Source of the DNA: Corynebacterium coyleae
GTDB lineage: Bacteria > Actinomycetota > Actinomycetes > Mycobacteriales > Mycobacteriaceae
Length of the DNA stretch: 64,000 nt
Assembly: GCF_030408635.1 (NCBI RefSeq)
Contig: NZ_CP047198.1
Location: 1,178,001 to 1,242,000 of the forward strand
Direction of reading: 5' to 3'
Shown: positions 46,435 to 61,626 of the stretch, piece after piece
Layout of the letters: each line of letters opens with the position of its first letter
Numbering within the stretch: the stretch's first letter is position 1
Program-made: the position numbers and the translations under genes
The notes under the pieces: model-generated
What the model was told of the DNA's origin: nothing
Databases searched by the model: none
Seen by the model: only the letters and a program-made list of their open reading frames with translations

Positions 46435-46893
46435 ATGCACACCTACACTTCTATCGCCGTCGGTACTGACGGTTCACCGACTTCCATGGTCGCCGTGCGT
46501 GCCGCCGCAAGCCTTGCACGCGTGTACGACGCGAAACTCACGATTATCTGCGCGCACTACACGGCGTCTGGGTCGATGCTGAACTCCACCAACGCGGAGC
46601 TCAGCCGTGTCGACATCGTGACGGAGACGAACGCGCGCAACATTTTGGCTGAGGCAAAGAAGATTGCTGAAGAGGAGCAGGCGAAGGAAATCAACCTGGT
46701 CTCCTCAGGCGGCCAACCCGCGACCGTGCTGGTGGAATCGGTGCAGGAATATGACGTTGATCTGCTCGTTGTAGGTAACAAGGGCATGCGTTCCATGGCG
46801 GGCCGGATCTTCGGCAATATCCCGGGCAACGTGGCGAAGAAGGCGCCGGTGGATGTCATGCTCGTCGATACCCGGTCTGAGGGACACAATTAA
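46435..46893 (+). CDS. Universal stress protein, first of a pair
   Basis: 152 aa. UspA fold with the ATP-binding pattern GNKGMRSMAGRIFGN (G-2x-G-9x-G) and an N-terminal IAVGTDGSPTS. It starts 18 bp after uvrB with AAAGGA before the ATG, so it is probably transcribed with uvrB. Such proteins respond to starvation, oxidative or DNA stress; the exact role is unknown. The neighbouring UspA shares the same fold but little sequence. Confidence 0.93.
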   Translation: MHTYTSIAVGTDGSPTSMVAVRAAASLARVYDAKLTIICAHYTASGSMLNSTNAELSRVDIVTETNARNILAEAKKIAEEEQAKEINLVSSGGQPATVLVESVQEYDVDLLVVGNKGMRSMAGRIFGNIPGNVAKKAPVDVMLVDTRSEGHN

Positions 46894-46953
46894 ATCCTTC
46901 GTGGGTAGAATGTCCCCGATATCCGCGCCGTAATCTTGAAAGGTGATTTCCAC

Positions 46954-47400
46954 ATGGCCGATTCCCCGTACAAGACCATTGTTGTTGGCTCCGACGGGTC
47001 CAAGTCGTCCCTCCTGGCCGTAGAGCGTGCCGCTAAGTTGGCTGCTGCATTCGGCTCCACCCTCGTTATCGGCACCGCCTACTACGAGAACGAGGATGAG
47101 GCTGCCAAGGCCCTGCGCCAGGACTCCGTGACCATCCTCGGTGACCAGAAGGCTCTAGAGAACCTTGAGGGTGCCGCTGAGCACGCACGTTCCTTCGGTG
47201 CACCCGACGTCCAGACCGCGACCCGTCCGGGTACCCCGGTTGAGGCGCTCATGGCGATCGTCAACGACAACAACGCTGACCTGCTCATCGTCGGTAACCG
47301 TGGCATCAACTCGCTGACCGGCCGTCTGCTCGGTTCGGTGCCGGCTGATGTCGCGCGTCAGTCCAACTGCGACGTCATGATCGTCCACACCGTGAACTAA
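46954..47400 (+). CDS. Universal stress protein, second of a pair
   Basis: 148 aa from the ATG at 46954, preceded by AAAGGTGAT. A UspA fold with GNRGINSLTGRLLGSVPADV (G-2x-G pattern) and early IVVGSDGSKSS. It has strong codon bias toward preferred codons, suggesting high expression. Tandem copy of the preceding gene with 60 bp between. Its stop codon is part of a shared bidirectional terminator with the convergent gene. Confidence 0.93.
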   Translation: MADSPYKTIVVGSDGSKSSLLAVERAAKLAAAFGSTLVIGTAYYENEDEAAKALRQDSVTILGDQKALENLEGAAEHARSFGAPDVQTATRPGTPVEALMAIVNDNNADLLIVGNRGINSLTGRLLGSVPADVARQSNCDVMIVHTVN

Positions 47401-47418
47401 GCGGTTTCCCGCTTAGTT
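47395..47418. terminator. Bidirectional terminator shared by two convergent genes
   Basis: Perfect 10-bp stem AACTAAGCGG / CCGCTTAGTT with a TTTC loop. It contains the stop codons of both the usp gene (+) and the helicase-like gene (-), so both transcripts end in the same hairpin. Confidence 0.75.
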
Positions 47419-49602
47419 CCCGATCACCGTCAGCGTCTGCGTGGCGCGGGTGACAGCGACGTAGAGGTCTTGCCACCCTTGTGGCGAGGCCTCTACGATT
47501 TTTTGTGGCTCCACCACGGTGACGTGGTCGAATTCGAGGCCTTTCATCTCGTCGACGTTGTGCACATCGATCACCGCATGCAACCCATCCCGCTTGTCGA
47601 CGACCTCCGCACCTGCCGGCAGAAAATCAACCGGAATGCCGGTGGATCGGATTGCCGTCGGTGCAGTCGCCTCCGGATCAATTTGTGTCAGAACTTCCGC
47701 CGCATAATCTGAGATTTCCTTCGGCGTGCGGTAGTTCACCGTCAGCTCGTGGAGACGGAAGCGCTGACCCACAAAGCGTTCGAGTGCTGCGGTCCAATCG
47801 TCCACGCCTGCTGGCGAGGAAGTCTGCGCGGTATCTCCGACAAGGGTCATCCACCTTGCCGGGCACCGGCGAAACACCATGCGCCATTCCATTGGGGATA
47901 ACTCCTGCGCCTCGTCGACGATGATGTGTCCATAGGCCCATGTTTGATCCGCACTGGCGCGCTGCGCGGTAGAACGATTATCAGTGACCCGCTGACGAGC
48001 AGCGAGCGTCTCTGCGTCGATCACGTCAGCCGCAGAAAGAATCTCCGCCTCAAACTGGTCGTCATCGTTATCGGTGGACTCGGACGAGGCAAGGATATCC
48101 AGCGCGTCTTCGGCCTCCTCCACGAGTTCGCGCCACTCGGCTTCTTCCTTGCGGCGGGCTTCTTCCGGATCGACGGTGCCGATCAGCACCGCCAGTTCGT
48201 CCACAAGTGCAGTATCGGCGGGGGAGAAGTCCTCCTCCGGGGAGCGCAGCAGCGCCGCACGTGTGTAGTCGTCGTAGTCGTAAGCAGCGTGCGCAATCGC
48301 ATCCTCATCGGTGAGGAACTCACCGAGTAGGTCGGTGGGGTCGAGCTCGGGGAAGTGCTCGTCGATAAGCGCTAGCACCTGTGGCTCATCGGCGAGGTCA
48401 TCGTGGAGCTGATCTACGTCTGCAGCAGACAGCAGGTTGGCACCACCGAGGGGATCTTCACCAATCTTTTGGGCCAGAGCCTCCGCCAGCGATTGGGTGA
48501 GGTGTTCTGCAAAGAACGGACGCGCCTGATTGTGCGGCCGGCGGGAGCGACGTGCGCGAGTGCGCGCGGCCTTGATCATGGCGGGCGTGGCCTCAATGGC
48601 TACTGAATCAATCGTCAGCACGACCGGCTTGTCGGGAACAGTTTCGTAGGCTTGCACGGCGCGCTTGAGAATCGTCACCATCTCCTCCGACCCCTTCACC
48701 TCCCGAGCCGCGATCGAATCGCTGCCCGTAGGCGTAAACCCGGGGACGAGTTGATCAGCAGTGGAAAGCACTACGCCAGTCTCGCCGAGCTCCGGCAACA
48801 CACGGGAGATGTACTCCAAAAACGCCGGGTTCGGACCCACGATAAGCACGCCGGTGCGGCTGAGCTGCTCGCGCCACGTGTACATCAAATAGGCAATACG
48901 GTGCAGGGCAACCGCAGTCTTGCCCGTACCCGGACCGCCCTGTACAACCATCACGCCGCGGGTTGGATCGCGGATGATCTCGTCCTGCTCGCGCTGGATC
49001 GTCTCCACGATTGAGCGCATATGACCCGTGCGCGCTTCATTCATCGCACGGCGAAGCGCAGCCTCAGAGCCAACCCCGGCCACCGATGTGTCTGCGTTGT
49101 CGCCGGACAGCACCTCGTCATCTACCGCAGTAACCTTGCGCCCCCGCATGCGGATATTTCGGCGCGTCTCCACGCCCTCTGGGTGGGCGGTCGTCGCAAG
49201 GTAGAAGGGGCGTGCGAGCGGGGCACGCCAATCGAGCAACAACGTGCGGTAGTTATCCTCGCGGTCGTCAATGCCGAGTCGACCAATGTAGCGCCGGTCC
49301 AAATCCTCACGCCCCGGCACTGGATTTTCGGGCTCATCGTCTGCAACGTCAATGCGCCCAAAGACAAGCCCGGCTTCAGCAACGCCAAGCGTGTCCAATT
49401 TGGCATTGAGGCCGTGGTACTCAGTTTCTCGCCGCACAAGAGCGTCCGAATCCGGGTTGTCCGGGTCAACATCACGCTGAACCTCTTCGAGCCTCGCACG
49501 GGCACGAGCCACCTCGGCGTCGAGGTGTGCGAACAACGTATCCGCGTGAGACTGCTCGTCGGCGACGGGGTCAGGTGAAAGATTGTGCTGTAAATCCTGC
49601 AT
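47413..49602 (-). CDS. HelD/HelR-like RNA-polymerase-associated UvrD-family ATPase
   Basis: 729 aa from the ATG at 49602; the longer frame starting near 49641 begins inside a hairpin and is not used. An N-terminal coiled-coil arm (about 20-60), VFGRIDV and a DWRAPLARPFYLAT segment typical of the HelD family are followed by Walker A VVQGGPGTGKTAVALHR (about residue 200). The late motifs are VDEAQELSPMEWR, VGDTAQ and VTRATQTL. HelD and actinobacterial HelR displace RNA polymerase from DNA; HelR contributes to rifampicin tolerance in Streptomyces and mycobacteria. That function is inferred for this protein. Terminated together with a usp gene. Confidence 0.85.
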   Translation of the reverse strand: MQDLQHNLSPDPVADEQSHADTLFAHLDAEVARARARLEEVQRDVDPDNPDSDALVRRETEYHGLNAKLDTLGVAEAGLVFGRIDVADDEPENPVPGREDLDRRYIGRLGIDDREDNYRTLLLDWRAPLARPFYLATTAHPEGVETRRNIRMRGRKVTAVDDEVLSGDNADTSVAGVGSEAALRRAMNEARTGHMRSIVETIQREQDEIIRDPTRGVMVVQGGPGTGKTAVALHRIAYLMYTWREQLSRTGVLIVGPNPAFLEYISRVLPELGETGVVLSTADQLVPGFTPTGSDSIAAREVKGSEEMVTILKRAVQAYETVPDKPVVLTIDSVAIEATPAMIKAARTRARRSRRPHNQARPFFAEHLTQSLAEALAQKIGEDPLGGANLLSAADVDQLHDDLADEPQVLALIDEHFPELDPTDLLGEFLTDEDAIAHAAYDYDDYTRAALLRSPEEDFSPADTALVDELAVLIGTVDPEEARRKEEAEWRELVEEAEDALDILASSESTDNDDDQFEAEILSAADVIDAETLAARQRVTDNRSTAQRASADQTWAYGHIIVDEAQELSPMEWRMVFRRCPARWMTLVGDTAQTSSPAGVDDWTAALERFVGQRFRLHELTVNYRTPKEISDYAAEVLTQIDPEATAPTAIRSTGIPVDFLPAGAEVVDKRDGLHAVIDVHNVDEMKGLEFDHVTVVEPQKIVEASPQGWQDLYVAVTRATQTLTVIGN

Positions 49603-49604
49603 CC

Positions 49605-49651
49605 CCAAAACAAACAACCCCGAGGCGGGAAATATTCCCAACGTCTCGGGG
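49605..49651 (-). terminator. Terminator downstream of the DoxX gene
   Basis: CCCCGAG and CTCGGGG (49618-49624 and 49645-49651) enclose GGGAA/TTCCC. On the minus strand the hairpin is followed by a T-rich stretch TTGTTTGTTTT. It overlaps the 5' side of the next minus-strand gene (helD-like). Confidence 0.7.
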
Positions 49652-49677
49652 CCGTAACGTTCAACTAAGTTCAGTGC

Positions 49678-50706
49678 TTAGCTGAGCTTCTTCTGAGCCT
49701 TCTTCACCAGCTTCTTCGCGCGCTTCTCAGCCTTCTTGGCCTTACGCTTCCACTTCAGCTTGGTGATCCAGGACGGATCAGCATCGAGCTTGTCCCAAGC
49801 CTTCTCCAGCTTGTCGATGGCACCCTGCGCCTTGTCCTGAGCCTTCGCGGTTGCTTTGTTGACCTTGCGCTTCGCCTTGAACTTGTCCAGAGTAGACGGC
49901 TGCAGATCGTTGAGCTGATCCTGCAGGTCACCAACAACGCTGTTGACCTTGCGCTTCGCCTTGAACTGCTGGATCTTCGACGGCTTCAGGTCATCGACCT
50001 TGCCCTCTGCCTTGTCTGCAGCGTCATCGAGCCAGTCACCAGCGTCGGAAAGGAAGCTCGAAGCCTGCTTCTTAGCGTCGTCGAACCAGTCGCTAGCGGT
50101 ATCGCCGGCCTTGGAAGCGGCCTTCTTCCAGTCGCCCTTGTTGTCGTCGATGTAATCGGCAACCTGGTCGGTGCGGTCAGAGAACCAGTCACCAGCCTTG
50201 TCAAAGGCCTTCTCGGTCTCAGACTTGGTCGGCAGCGCCTGCTTGATGTTCTTCTGCGCAACGGAAGCGGCGTTCTGTGCACGCCACTTCATGTTCGGCT
50301 TGCCAGCCGTATCAACAGTTGCCAGCAGCACGCCACCAGCAAGACCGAGGTCGGTCAGGGCGCCACTGCGACGACGAGCCTTCTCTTCCTCGCTGTCGGC
50401 CTCCCAGAATGCGTGGCGGCCAATCACCGTCGGGATCGCGGTTGCAGCCAGCAGGGTGGCGGACAGGCGCGGGAACTTGCCGATTGCGAACAGGGAGCCA
50501 GCGCCAGCCTTAACGCCGCCGACAATCTTTGCGGCGGATTCCGGATCCTCCGGAACGAAGCCGCGGTACTCGGCTGGAACAGCGGTGCGCAGCTTCTTCA
50601 GGACAGTATTTGCGGAGTCCTTGTGGGCTGCCGGGTTCAACAACGTCTCAACGCCGTCGATCACGTAGACCGATGCCAGCATTGGGCGTGCGATTTTGCG
50701 AATCAT
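49678..50706 (-). CDS. DoxX-family membrane protein with long lysine-rich repeat tail
   Basis: 342 aa from the ATG at 50706 (ribosome site AAGGA). The N-terminal half (about 1-140) resembles DoxX with four hydrophobic segments. The C-terminal 200 residues are charged and repetitive: three units AGDW(F/L)xD / ASDWFDD within about 80 residues, then two units with xFKAKRKVN about 40 residues apart, ending in a Lys/Ala-rich helix. The pattern is amphipathic and resembles lipid-binding or envelope-associated helices. DoxX proteins take part in redox or membrane complexes. The tail is not part of known DoxX proteins that I recall. Function unknown. High-expression codon bias. Confidence 0.75.
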   Translation of the reverse strand: MIRKIARPMLASVYVIDGVETLLNPAAHKDSANTVLKKLRTAVPAEYRGFVPEDPESAAKIVGGVKAGAGSLFAIGKFPRLSATLLAATAIPTVIGRHAFWEADSEEEKARRRSGALTDLGLAGGVLLATVDTAGKPNMKWRAQNAASVAQKNIKQALPTKSETEKAFDKAGDWFSDRTDQVADYIDDNKGDWKKAASKAGDTASDWFDDAKKQASSFLSDAGDWLDDAADKAEGKVDDLKPSKIQQFKAKRKVNSVVGDLQDQLNDLQPSTLDKFKAKRKVNKATAKAQDKAQGAIDKLEKAWDKLDADPSWITKLKWKRKAKKAEKRAKKLVKKAQKKLS

Positions 50707-50803
50707 ATATGTACCCAAATCCTTACGTTTTGTAGCTGATTGTGCTCCCACCGAGTGTAGCGATTTTGCGCCAGGCCAGCTGTGTCCTATTGCACAACGC
50801 CAC

Positions 50804-51406
50804 TTACCAGCGACGCTCCCACCACTCGTCAAGGTGCGGCCGTTCTGCGCCCAGCGTGGTGGGTTTTCCGTGGCCAGGGCGAACGATTGCGTCGTCGGGG
50901 AAGGCGTCGAAAAGCTTCTGTTTCACATCGTTGAAGAGTCGCACGAAATCACCCTCGGACTGGGTTTTGCCCAAGCCCCCCGGGAATAGGGAGTCGCCCA
51001 CGAAAAGGTTCGGGGTGCCGTCGATGTCTACCGCGATAAACGCGCCGCCGGGAGTGTGCCCGCGCAAGATACCCACAGGAATGCGATGGCCGGCGAACTC
51101 GATGGTGTCACCGTCGCGCAGTTCCACATCGGGGGCGACGGGAAGTGCCGGGGCATCCAAAAACGGTGCGTAGTGTGTGGCGCCGGTTGCCTCCAGCACT
51201 GCTTCCAGAGCGCGGGTGTGGTCGTGGTGGCGGTGTGTTGTGAGAACCGCGGTAATTTCCACGCTGGCGTCGCGGGCCATGGCGTGGAGGGTGTCGGGCT
51301 CATCGGCGGCGTCGATAAGCAAACCTTGCTCCCCGGAAGAGAGAAGGTAGCAGTTGTTGTCCATGGCGGATACGGAAACCTGGTGCAGCTTCAGCGAAGT
51401 ACTCAT
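50804..51406 (-). CDS. Metallo-beta-lactamase-fold hydrolase (glyoxalase II-like)
   Basis: 200 aa from the ATG at 51406. Motif [11 protein letters not shown] (H-x-H-x-D-H zinc site), then [14 protein letters not shown] and PGHGKPT are all present. It is a single-domain hydrolase of the glyoxalase II/YcbL type; the substrate (for example a thioester or mycothiol adduct) is not known. A TACTGT box ends 7 nt before the ATG, so it is probably leaderless. Divergent from uvrA with 83 bp between starts. Confidence 0.9.
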   Translation of the reverse strand: MSTSLKLHQVSVSAMDNNCYLLSSGEQGLLIDAADEPDTLHAMARDASVEITAVLTTHRHHDHTRALEAVLEATGATHYAPFLDAPALPVAPDVELRDGDTIEFAGHRIPVGILRGHTPGGAFIAVDIDGTPNLFVGDSLFPGGLGKTQSEGDFVRLFNDVKQKLFDAFPDDAIVRPGHGKPTTLGAERPHLDEWWERRW

Positions 51407-51413
51407 GCCCGCC

Positions 51414-51419
51414 ACAGTA
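51414..51419 (-). promoter_or_regulatory. -10 box for leaderless MBL gene
   Basis: TACTGT on the minus strand, 7 nt before the ATG at 51406; no ribosome binding site. Confidence 0.5.
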
Positions 51420-51489
51420 GTAAGGAATGTTTGTATAGCGCGCGACGTTGGTAGTTTCTTGGGAGTACGAATCGACGAAAGGCGAAGAC

Positions 51490-54348
<2,859 letters not shown>

Positions 54349-54359
54349 GAGAGCTCGAT

Positions 54360-54388
54360 TTGGTGCACGCGTGTAATGCGTGTACTAT
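54360..54388 (+). promoter_or_regulatory. Promoter of the infC-rpmI-rplT operon
   Basis: TTGGTG (54360-54365), 17-bp spacer, TACTAT (54383-54388). Start point expected near 54395, giving a leader of about 235 nt. Confidence 0.6.
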
Positions 54389-54394
54389 TCACTT

Positions 54395-54629
54395 CGCACC
54401 GCCCAGCGTGTCCATTTCACGGATGCGCGGGCCACAAGAGGAGTGAATCCCACCCCAAGCCGCTGGCGTTGAGCCGAGTTGGATACGGGTCAAACGGTGT
54501 GCCAGATGTTGGCATGCCTGGACGATCTCCCGCCACCGTTTTTCGGTGAGCGGGTTTTTCGCGTGAGATCACCCCGAATGTGACCCAGAGCGGCAACGAC
54601 ATTGTTTCTCGAAGTCTCTAGGAGTTCTC
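54395..54629 (+). promoter_or_regulatory. infC operon leader with internal terminator (possible attenuator)
   Basis: The leader contains a strong terminator (54529-54559) before the infC start. An upstream GCGGG near 54425 could pair with the terminator's CCCGC arm to form an antiterminator. In many bacteria the infC operon is controlled through its leader by IF3 or L20. Here the mechanism is only suggested. Confidence 0.4.
54529..54559 (+). terminator. Intrinsic terminator in the infC leader
   Basis: Stem CCCGC-CACCG / CGGTG-(A)-GCGGG with a TTTTT loop, followed by TTTTT. It lies between the infC promoter and the infC start. Confidence 0.75.
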
Positions 54630-55151
<522 letters not shown>

Positions 55152-55187
55152 GTTTTGAAATAACCGACACTCTGAAGGGCTTTCACC

Positions 55188-55382
55188 ATGAAGCAGAAGA
55201 CCCACAAGGGCACCGCAAAGCGCATCAAGGTCAACGGCAAGGGCAAGCTGCGCCGCGAGCAGGCTGGTAAGCGCCACCTGAACGAGAAGCTCTCCTCGAA
55301 GCGTCGCCGCAAGCTCTCCGGCACCACCGACGTCGCTAAGGCTGACGTCAAGCGCGCAAAGCGCCTCCTCGGCATGTCCTAA
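55188..55382 (+). CDS. rpmI: 50S ribosomal protein L35
   Basis: 64 aa, basic, with KQKTHKGTAKRIKV at the start and GKRHLNEKLSSKRRRKL in the middle, as in L35. It starts 36 bp after infC and 52 bp before rplT. It binds 23S rRNA in the large subunit. Strong preferred codon usage. Confidence 0.97.
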   Translation: MKQKTHKGTAKRIKVNGKGKLRREQAGKRHLNEKLSSKRRRKLSGTTDVAKADVKRAKRLLGMS

Positions 55383-55434
55383 GCACTGCCCGATCAATCA
55401 ACCGATTACGAGATAAGAAAAGGAAGTTTGACTC

Positions 55435-55821
55435 ATGGCACGTGTGAAGCGTTCAGTCAATGCTAAGAAGAAGCGCCGCGCAATCCTCAAGTCCGCGAAG
55501 GGCTACCGTGGCCAGCGTTCCCGCCTCTACCGCAAGGCTAAGGAACAGTGGCTGCACTCCCAGACCTACGCTTACCGCGACCGTCGTAAGCGCAAGGGTG
55601 AGTTCCGCAAGCTGTGGATCCAGCGCATCAATGCTGGTGCACGCATGAACGGCATCACCTACAACCGCCTCATCCACGGCCTGAAGCTGGCTGAGGTTGA
55701 GGTCGACCGCAAGATCCTCGCCGAGCTCGCTGTCAGCGACTTCGCTGCATTCTCCGCCCTGTGCGAGGTTGCAAAGAACGCTCTGCCGGAGGACGTCAAC
55801 GCTCCGAAGAACGCCGCATAA
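55435..55821 (+). CDS. rplT: 50S ribosomal protein L20
   Basis: 128 aa. The N-terminal helix [17 protein letters not shown] and the globular domain (about 60-120, [21 protein letters not shown]) are typical of L20. It binds 23S rRNA early in assembly and in some bacteria represses the infC operon through the leader. GGAAG precedes the ATG. Last gene of the operon; a 16-bp stem terminator follows. Confidence 0.98.
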   Translation: MARVKRSVNAKKKRRAILKSAKGYRGQRSRLYRKAKEQWLHSQTYAYRDRRKRKGEFRKLWIQRINAGARMNGITYNRLIHGLKLAEVEVDRKILAELAVSDFAAFSALCEVAKNALPEDVNAPKNAA

Positions 55822-55844
55822 GCGCTTTCGCTTTTCGACGACAC

Positions 55845-55886
55845 ACCGCCCCGTCCCACCACACCAGGTGGGACGGGGCGGTTTTT
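55845..55886 (+). terminator. Terminator after rplT
   Basis: Perfect 16-bp stem (55845-55860 with 55867-55882; ACCGCCCCGTCCCACC and its complement) with a 6-nt loop, followed by TTTTT. Confidence 0.95.
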
Positions 55887-55894
55887 GTTCGCGG

Positions 55895-55900
55895 TAAGGT
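55895..55900 (+). promoter_or_regulatory. -10 box for leaderless rRNA methyltransferase gene
   Basis: TAAGGT, 7 nt before the ATG at 55908; no ribosome binding site. It lies directly after the rplT terminator. Confidence 0.5.
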
Positions 55901-55907
55901 ATCGGCC

Positions 55908-57930
<2,023 letters not shown>

Positions 57931-57944
57931 AAGGAGAACCAAGA

Positions 57945-60467
57945 ATGCTTATTTCCAAGAATTGGATCACCCGCCTGCTTAATCAGGCAGGCAACCAGGG
58001 CTTCAATCCCTCCGACGAGGAATTGGACGCCGGTTTTGTCCGCGTCGGTTTTGAGACCGAGGGCTACGAGCCGCTGCCTGAGGTGACCGGCCCGCTCGTC
58101 ATTGGCCGAGTAGCCGAGATCGAGGAACTGACCGGGTTTAAGAAGCCCATCCGCTACTGCCAGGTTGATGTCGGACAGGCCAACGGCACAGGTGAACTGC
58201 AGGGCATCATCTGTGGCGCGCGAAACTTCAAGGAAGGCGACCTAGTCATCGTGTCGCTTCCGGGTGCGGTATTGCCAGGTGGCTTTGCTATCTCCGCGCG
58301 CAAAACCTACGACCACATTTCGAACGGCATGATGGCGTCCGCAGCAGAACTTGGCCTGGCTACAAAGAGCGAAGGCATCATCACACTGGAGGAGGGGGCA
58401 GCGACCCCGGGCGATGACGCTCGCGAGATCCTCGGCTCCGGCGACACCGTGTTCGAGGTTAACGTCACCCCGGACCGTGGCTACGCGCTGTCTGCACGCG
58501 GCCTGACCCGTGAGATCGCATCCGCCTTCGACCTGGCGTTTAAGGATGTCGCGCAGGATCCGTCGATCGCAGGCGTTAATATGTCTGCTGTTCCGGAGCC
58601 GGCAGGCGAGAGCATCCCCGTCGAGGTTGAGGCCTCGACGAAGGCGCAGCGCTTCGGCCTGCGCACTGTGAAGGGCATCGACCCGAAGGCACAGGCGCCG
58701 TTCTGGATGCAGCGTGAACTCATGCTCAGCGGTGTTCGCTCTGTAAACGCGGCGACTGACGTGACTAACTACGTCATGCTGTTGCTTGGTCAGCCGATGC
58801 ACGCATTCGACGCCGACAAGATCTCCGGCGGCCTACGGGTGCACAATGCTGAGGTCGGTCAGAAGTTTGAAACGCTCGACCACGTTGAGCGGACGCTGAC
58901 CGCAGACGATGTGGTGATCAGCGACGACAACGGCATCCAGTCCCTCGCCGGCGTTATGGGTGGCACGACGTCGGAGATTTCCGACGACACCGTGAACGTC
59001 CACTTCGAGGCTGCAACCTGGGATCCGCTGACTGTTGCTCGTACTGCACGTCGCCTGAAGCTGAGCTCGGAGGCCTCTCGTCGATTTGAGCGCGGCGTTG
59101 ACCCCGCCATCGTCGAGGTCGCTCTGGATGCCGCTTGTGCGCTCCTCGTCGAGATCGCTGGCGGCTCGATCGAGGCTGGCCGTACGCTTGTCGGTGACGT
59201 TAAACCGCGTGAGCCGATTGCCATGCGTGCCTCGCGCCCGTCTGAGCTCATCGGTGTGGACTACTCCCGCGATACGGTTGTGCGCCGTCTTGAGGAGGTC
59301 GGCTGCACTATCGCAGGCGAGGGTGAGAACCTTCAGGTCACGCCGCCGACATGGCGTACCGATATCACCGTTCCGGTGGAACTTGTCGAAGAGGTCGTGC
59401 GCCTTGAGGGACTCGACGATATCCCGTCGATCCTGCCAACACCGCGTGGTGGTCGCGGCTTGAGCCCGCTGCAGCGTCGCCGTCGCGCGGTCACGCACGC
59501 GCTGGCGTACTCCGGCTACGCGGAGATCATCCCGACGCCGTTTATTGCCAACGACACGTTCGACGTGTGGGGGCTCGACGCAGACGATCCGCGCCGCAAC
59601 ACGGTGAAGGTGCAGAACCCGTTGGATGCTGACTACGGCATCTTGGGCACGACGCTTCTGCCGTCGATGCTCGAGGCAGCAGGCCGCAATGTTGCCCGCG
59701 GCCGTGGCGATATTGCGCTCTACTCGGTTGCACAGACCTCTGAGAAGCGCGCGGATGTTTCGCCGTTGCCGGCCGTTACCCAGCGTCCAGCAGACGACGT
59801 TGTCGCAGAACTTATTCAGTCGCTGCCAAAGCAGAATCTGCATGCCGCAACGGTGGCGCTCGGCAACGTCGAGCTCGAGGGGCCGTGGGGCAATGGGCGC
59901 GCCTATGAGTGGTCGGACGCGATCCAGTCTGCGCAGATCGTCGCCCGCGCATGCGGTGTTGAACTCGACATCGTCGCTGCCGAGGTTCTGCCGTGGCACC
60001 CGGGGCGCTGTGCGGAACTCTCTGTCCGCGATGCTGCTGGCGACCGTATCGTCGTTGGCCATGCTGGCGAGCTGCACCCGCAGATTCTGGAGAAGCTAAA
60101 CCTGCCAGCGCGCACGTGCGCGATGGAGCTCGACCTGACTGCGATCCCGCTGGAGGAGCGTCTTCCGGCGCCGCGCCTGTCGTCGTTCCCGCTGTTGCAC
60201 CAGGACATCGCGCTCGTCGTCGATGAGGAAGTTCCGGCTGAAGACGTCCGTCGCACTCTCGTTGAGGGCGCAGGTGAGCTTGTCGAGGACGTAACGCTTT
60301 TCGACGTCTACCGTTCGGAATCCCTCGGCGAGGGCAAGAAGTCTCTCGCATTCGGCCTGGCCTTCCGTGCGCCCGATCGCACGCTGAAGGAAGAGGAAGG
60401 CTCGGAGGCTCGCCTCAAGGCAGCCGAGTTGGCTAAGGAGCGCTTCGGCGCAGAAATGCGCGGGTAA
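57945..60467 (+). CDS. pheT: Phenylalanyl-tRNA synthetase beta subunit
   Basis: 840 aa. Contains the tRNA-binding domain (about 40-155), the B3/B4 editing domain (ending around 380, TNYVMLLLGQPMHAFD), B5 and the catalytic-like domain, and the C-terminal FDX-ACB domain (about 745-838, RLSSFPLLHQDIALVVD). AGGAG lies before the ATG. It recognises tRNA-Phe and edits mischarged Tyr. Normal size. argC starts 54 bp downstream, after an apparent change of promoter. Confidence 0.97.
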   Translation: MLISKNWITRLLNQAGNQGFNPSDEELDAGFVRVGFETEGYEPLPEVTGPLVIGRVAEIEELTGFKKPIRYCQVDVGQANGTGELQGIICGARNFKEGDLVIVSLPGAVLPGGFAISARKTYDHISNGMMASAAELGLATKSEGIITLEEGAATPGDDAREILGSGDTVFEVNVTPDRGYALSARGLTREIASAFDLAFKDVAQDPSIAGVNMSAVPEPAGESIPVEVEASTKAQRFGLRTVKGIDPKAQAPFWMQRELMLSGVRSVNAATDVTNYVMLLLGQPMHAFDADKISGGLRVHNAEVGQKFETLDHVERTLTADDVVISDDNGIQSLAGVMGGTTSEISDDTVNVHFEAATWDPLTVARTARRLKLSSEASRRFERGVDPAIVEVALDAACALLVEIAGGSIEAGRTLVGDVKPREPIAMRASRPSELIGVDYSRDTVVRRLEEVGCTIAGEGENLQVTPPTWRTDITVPVELVEEVVRLEGLDDIPSILPTPRGGRGLSPLQRRRRAVTHALAYSGYAEIIPTPFIANDTFDVWGLDADDPRRNTVKVQNPLDADYGILGTTLLPSMLEAAGRNVARGRGDIALYSVAQTSEKRADVSPLPAVTQRPADDVVAELIQSLPKQNLHAATVALGNVELEGPWGNGRAYEWSDAIQSAQIVARACGVELDIVAAEVLPWHPGRCAELSVRDAAGDRIVVGHAGELHPQILEKLNLPARTCAMELDLTAIPLEERLPAPRLSSFPLLHQDIALVVDEEVPAEDVRRTLVEGAGELVEDVTLFDVYRSESLGEGKKSLAFGLAFRAPDRTLKEEEGSEARLKAAELAKERFGAEMRG

Positions 60468-60485
60468 ATATTAATCCGTGAATAA

Positions 60486-61574
<1,089 letters not shown>

Positions 61575-61626
61575 CCGCCACTTCACAACGACTCTCCACC
61601 CCTGTTGAAAGGAAAACGAACAATTC

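Noticed and set aside
49603-49641. Longer N-terminus of the HelD-like protein starting at 49641
   Set aside because: The extra 13 codons lie inside the DoxX terminator hairpin and are not part of the HelD family; ATG 49602 is preferred.
54349-54629. T-box or amino-acid riboswitch ahead of infC
   Set aside because: No T-box sequence or specifier loop was found; the region fits a promoter plus terminator leader.
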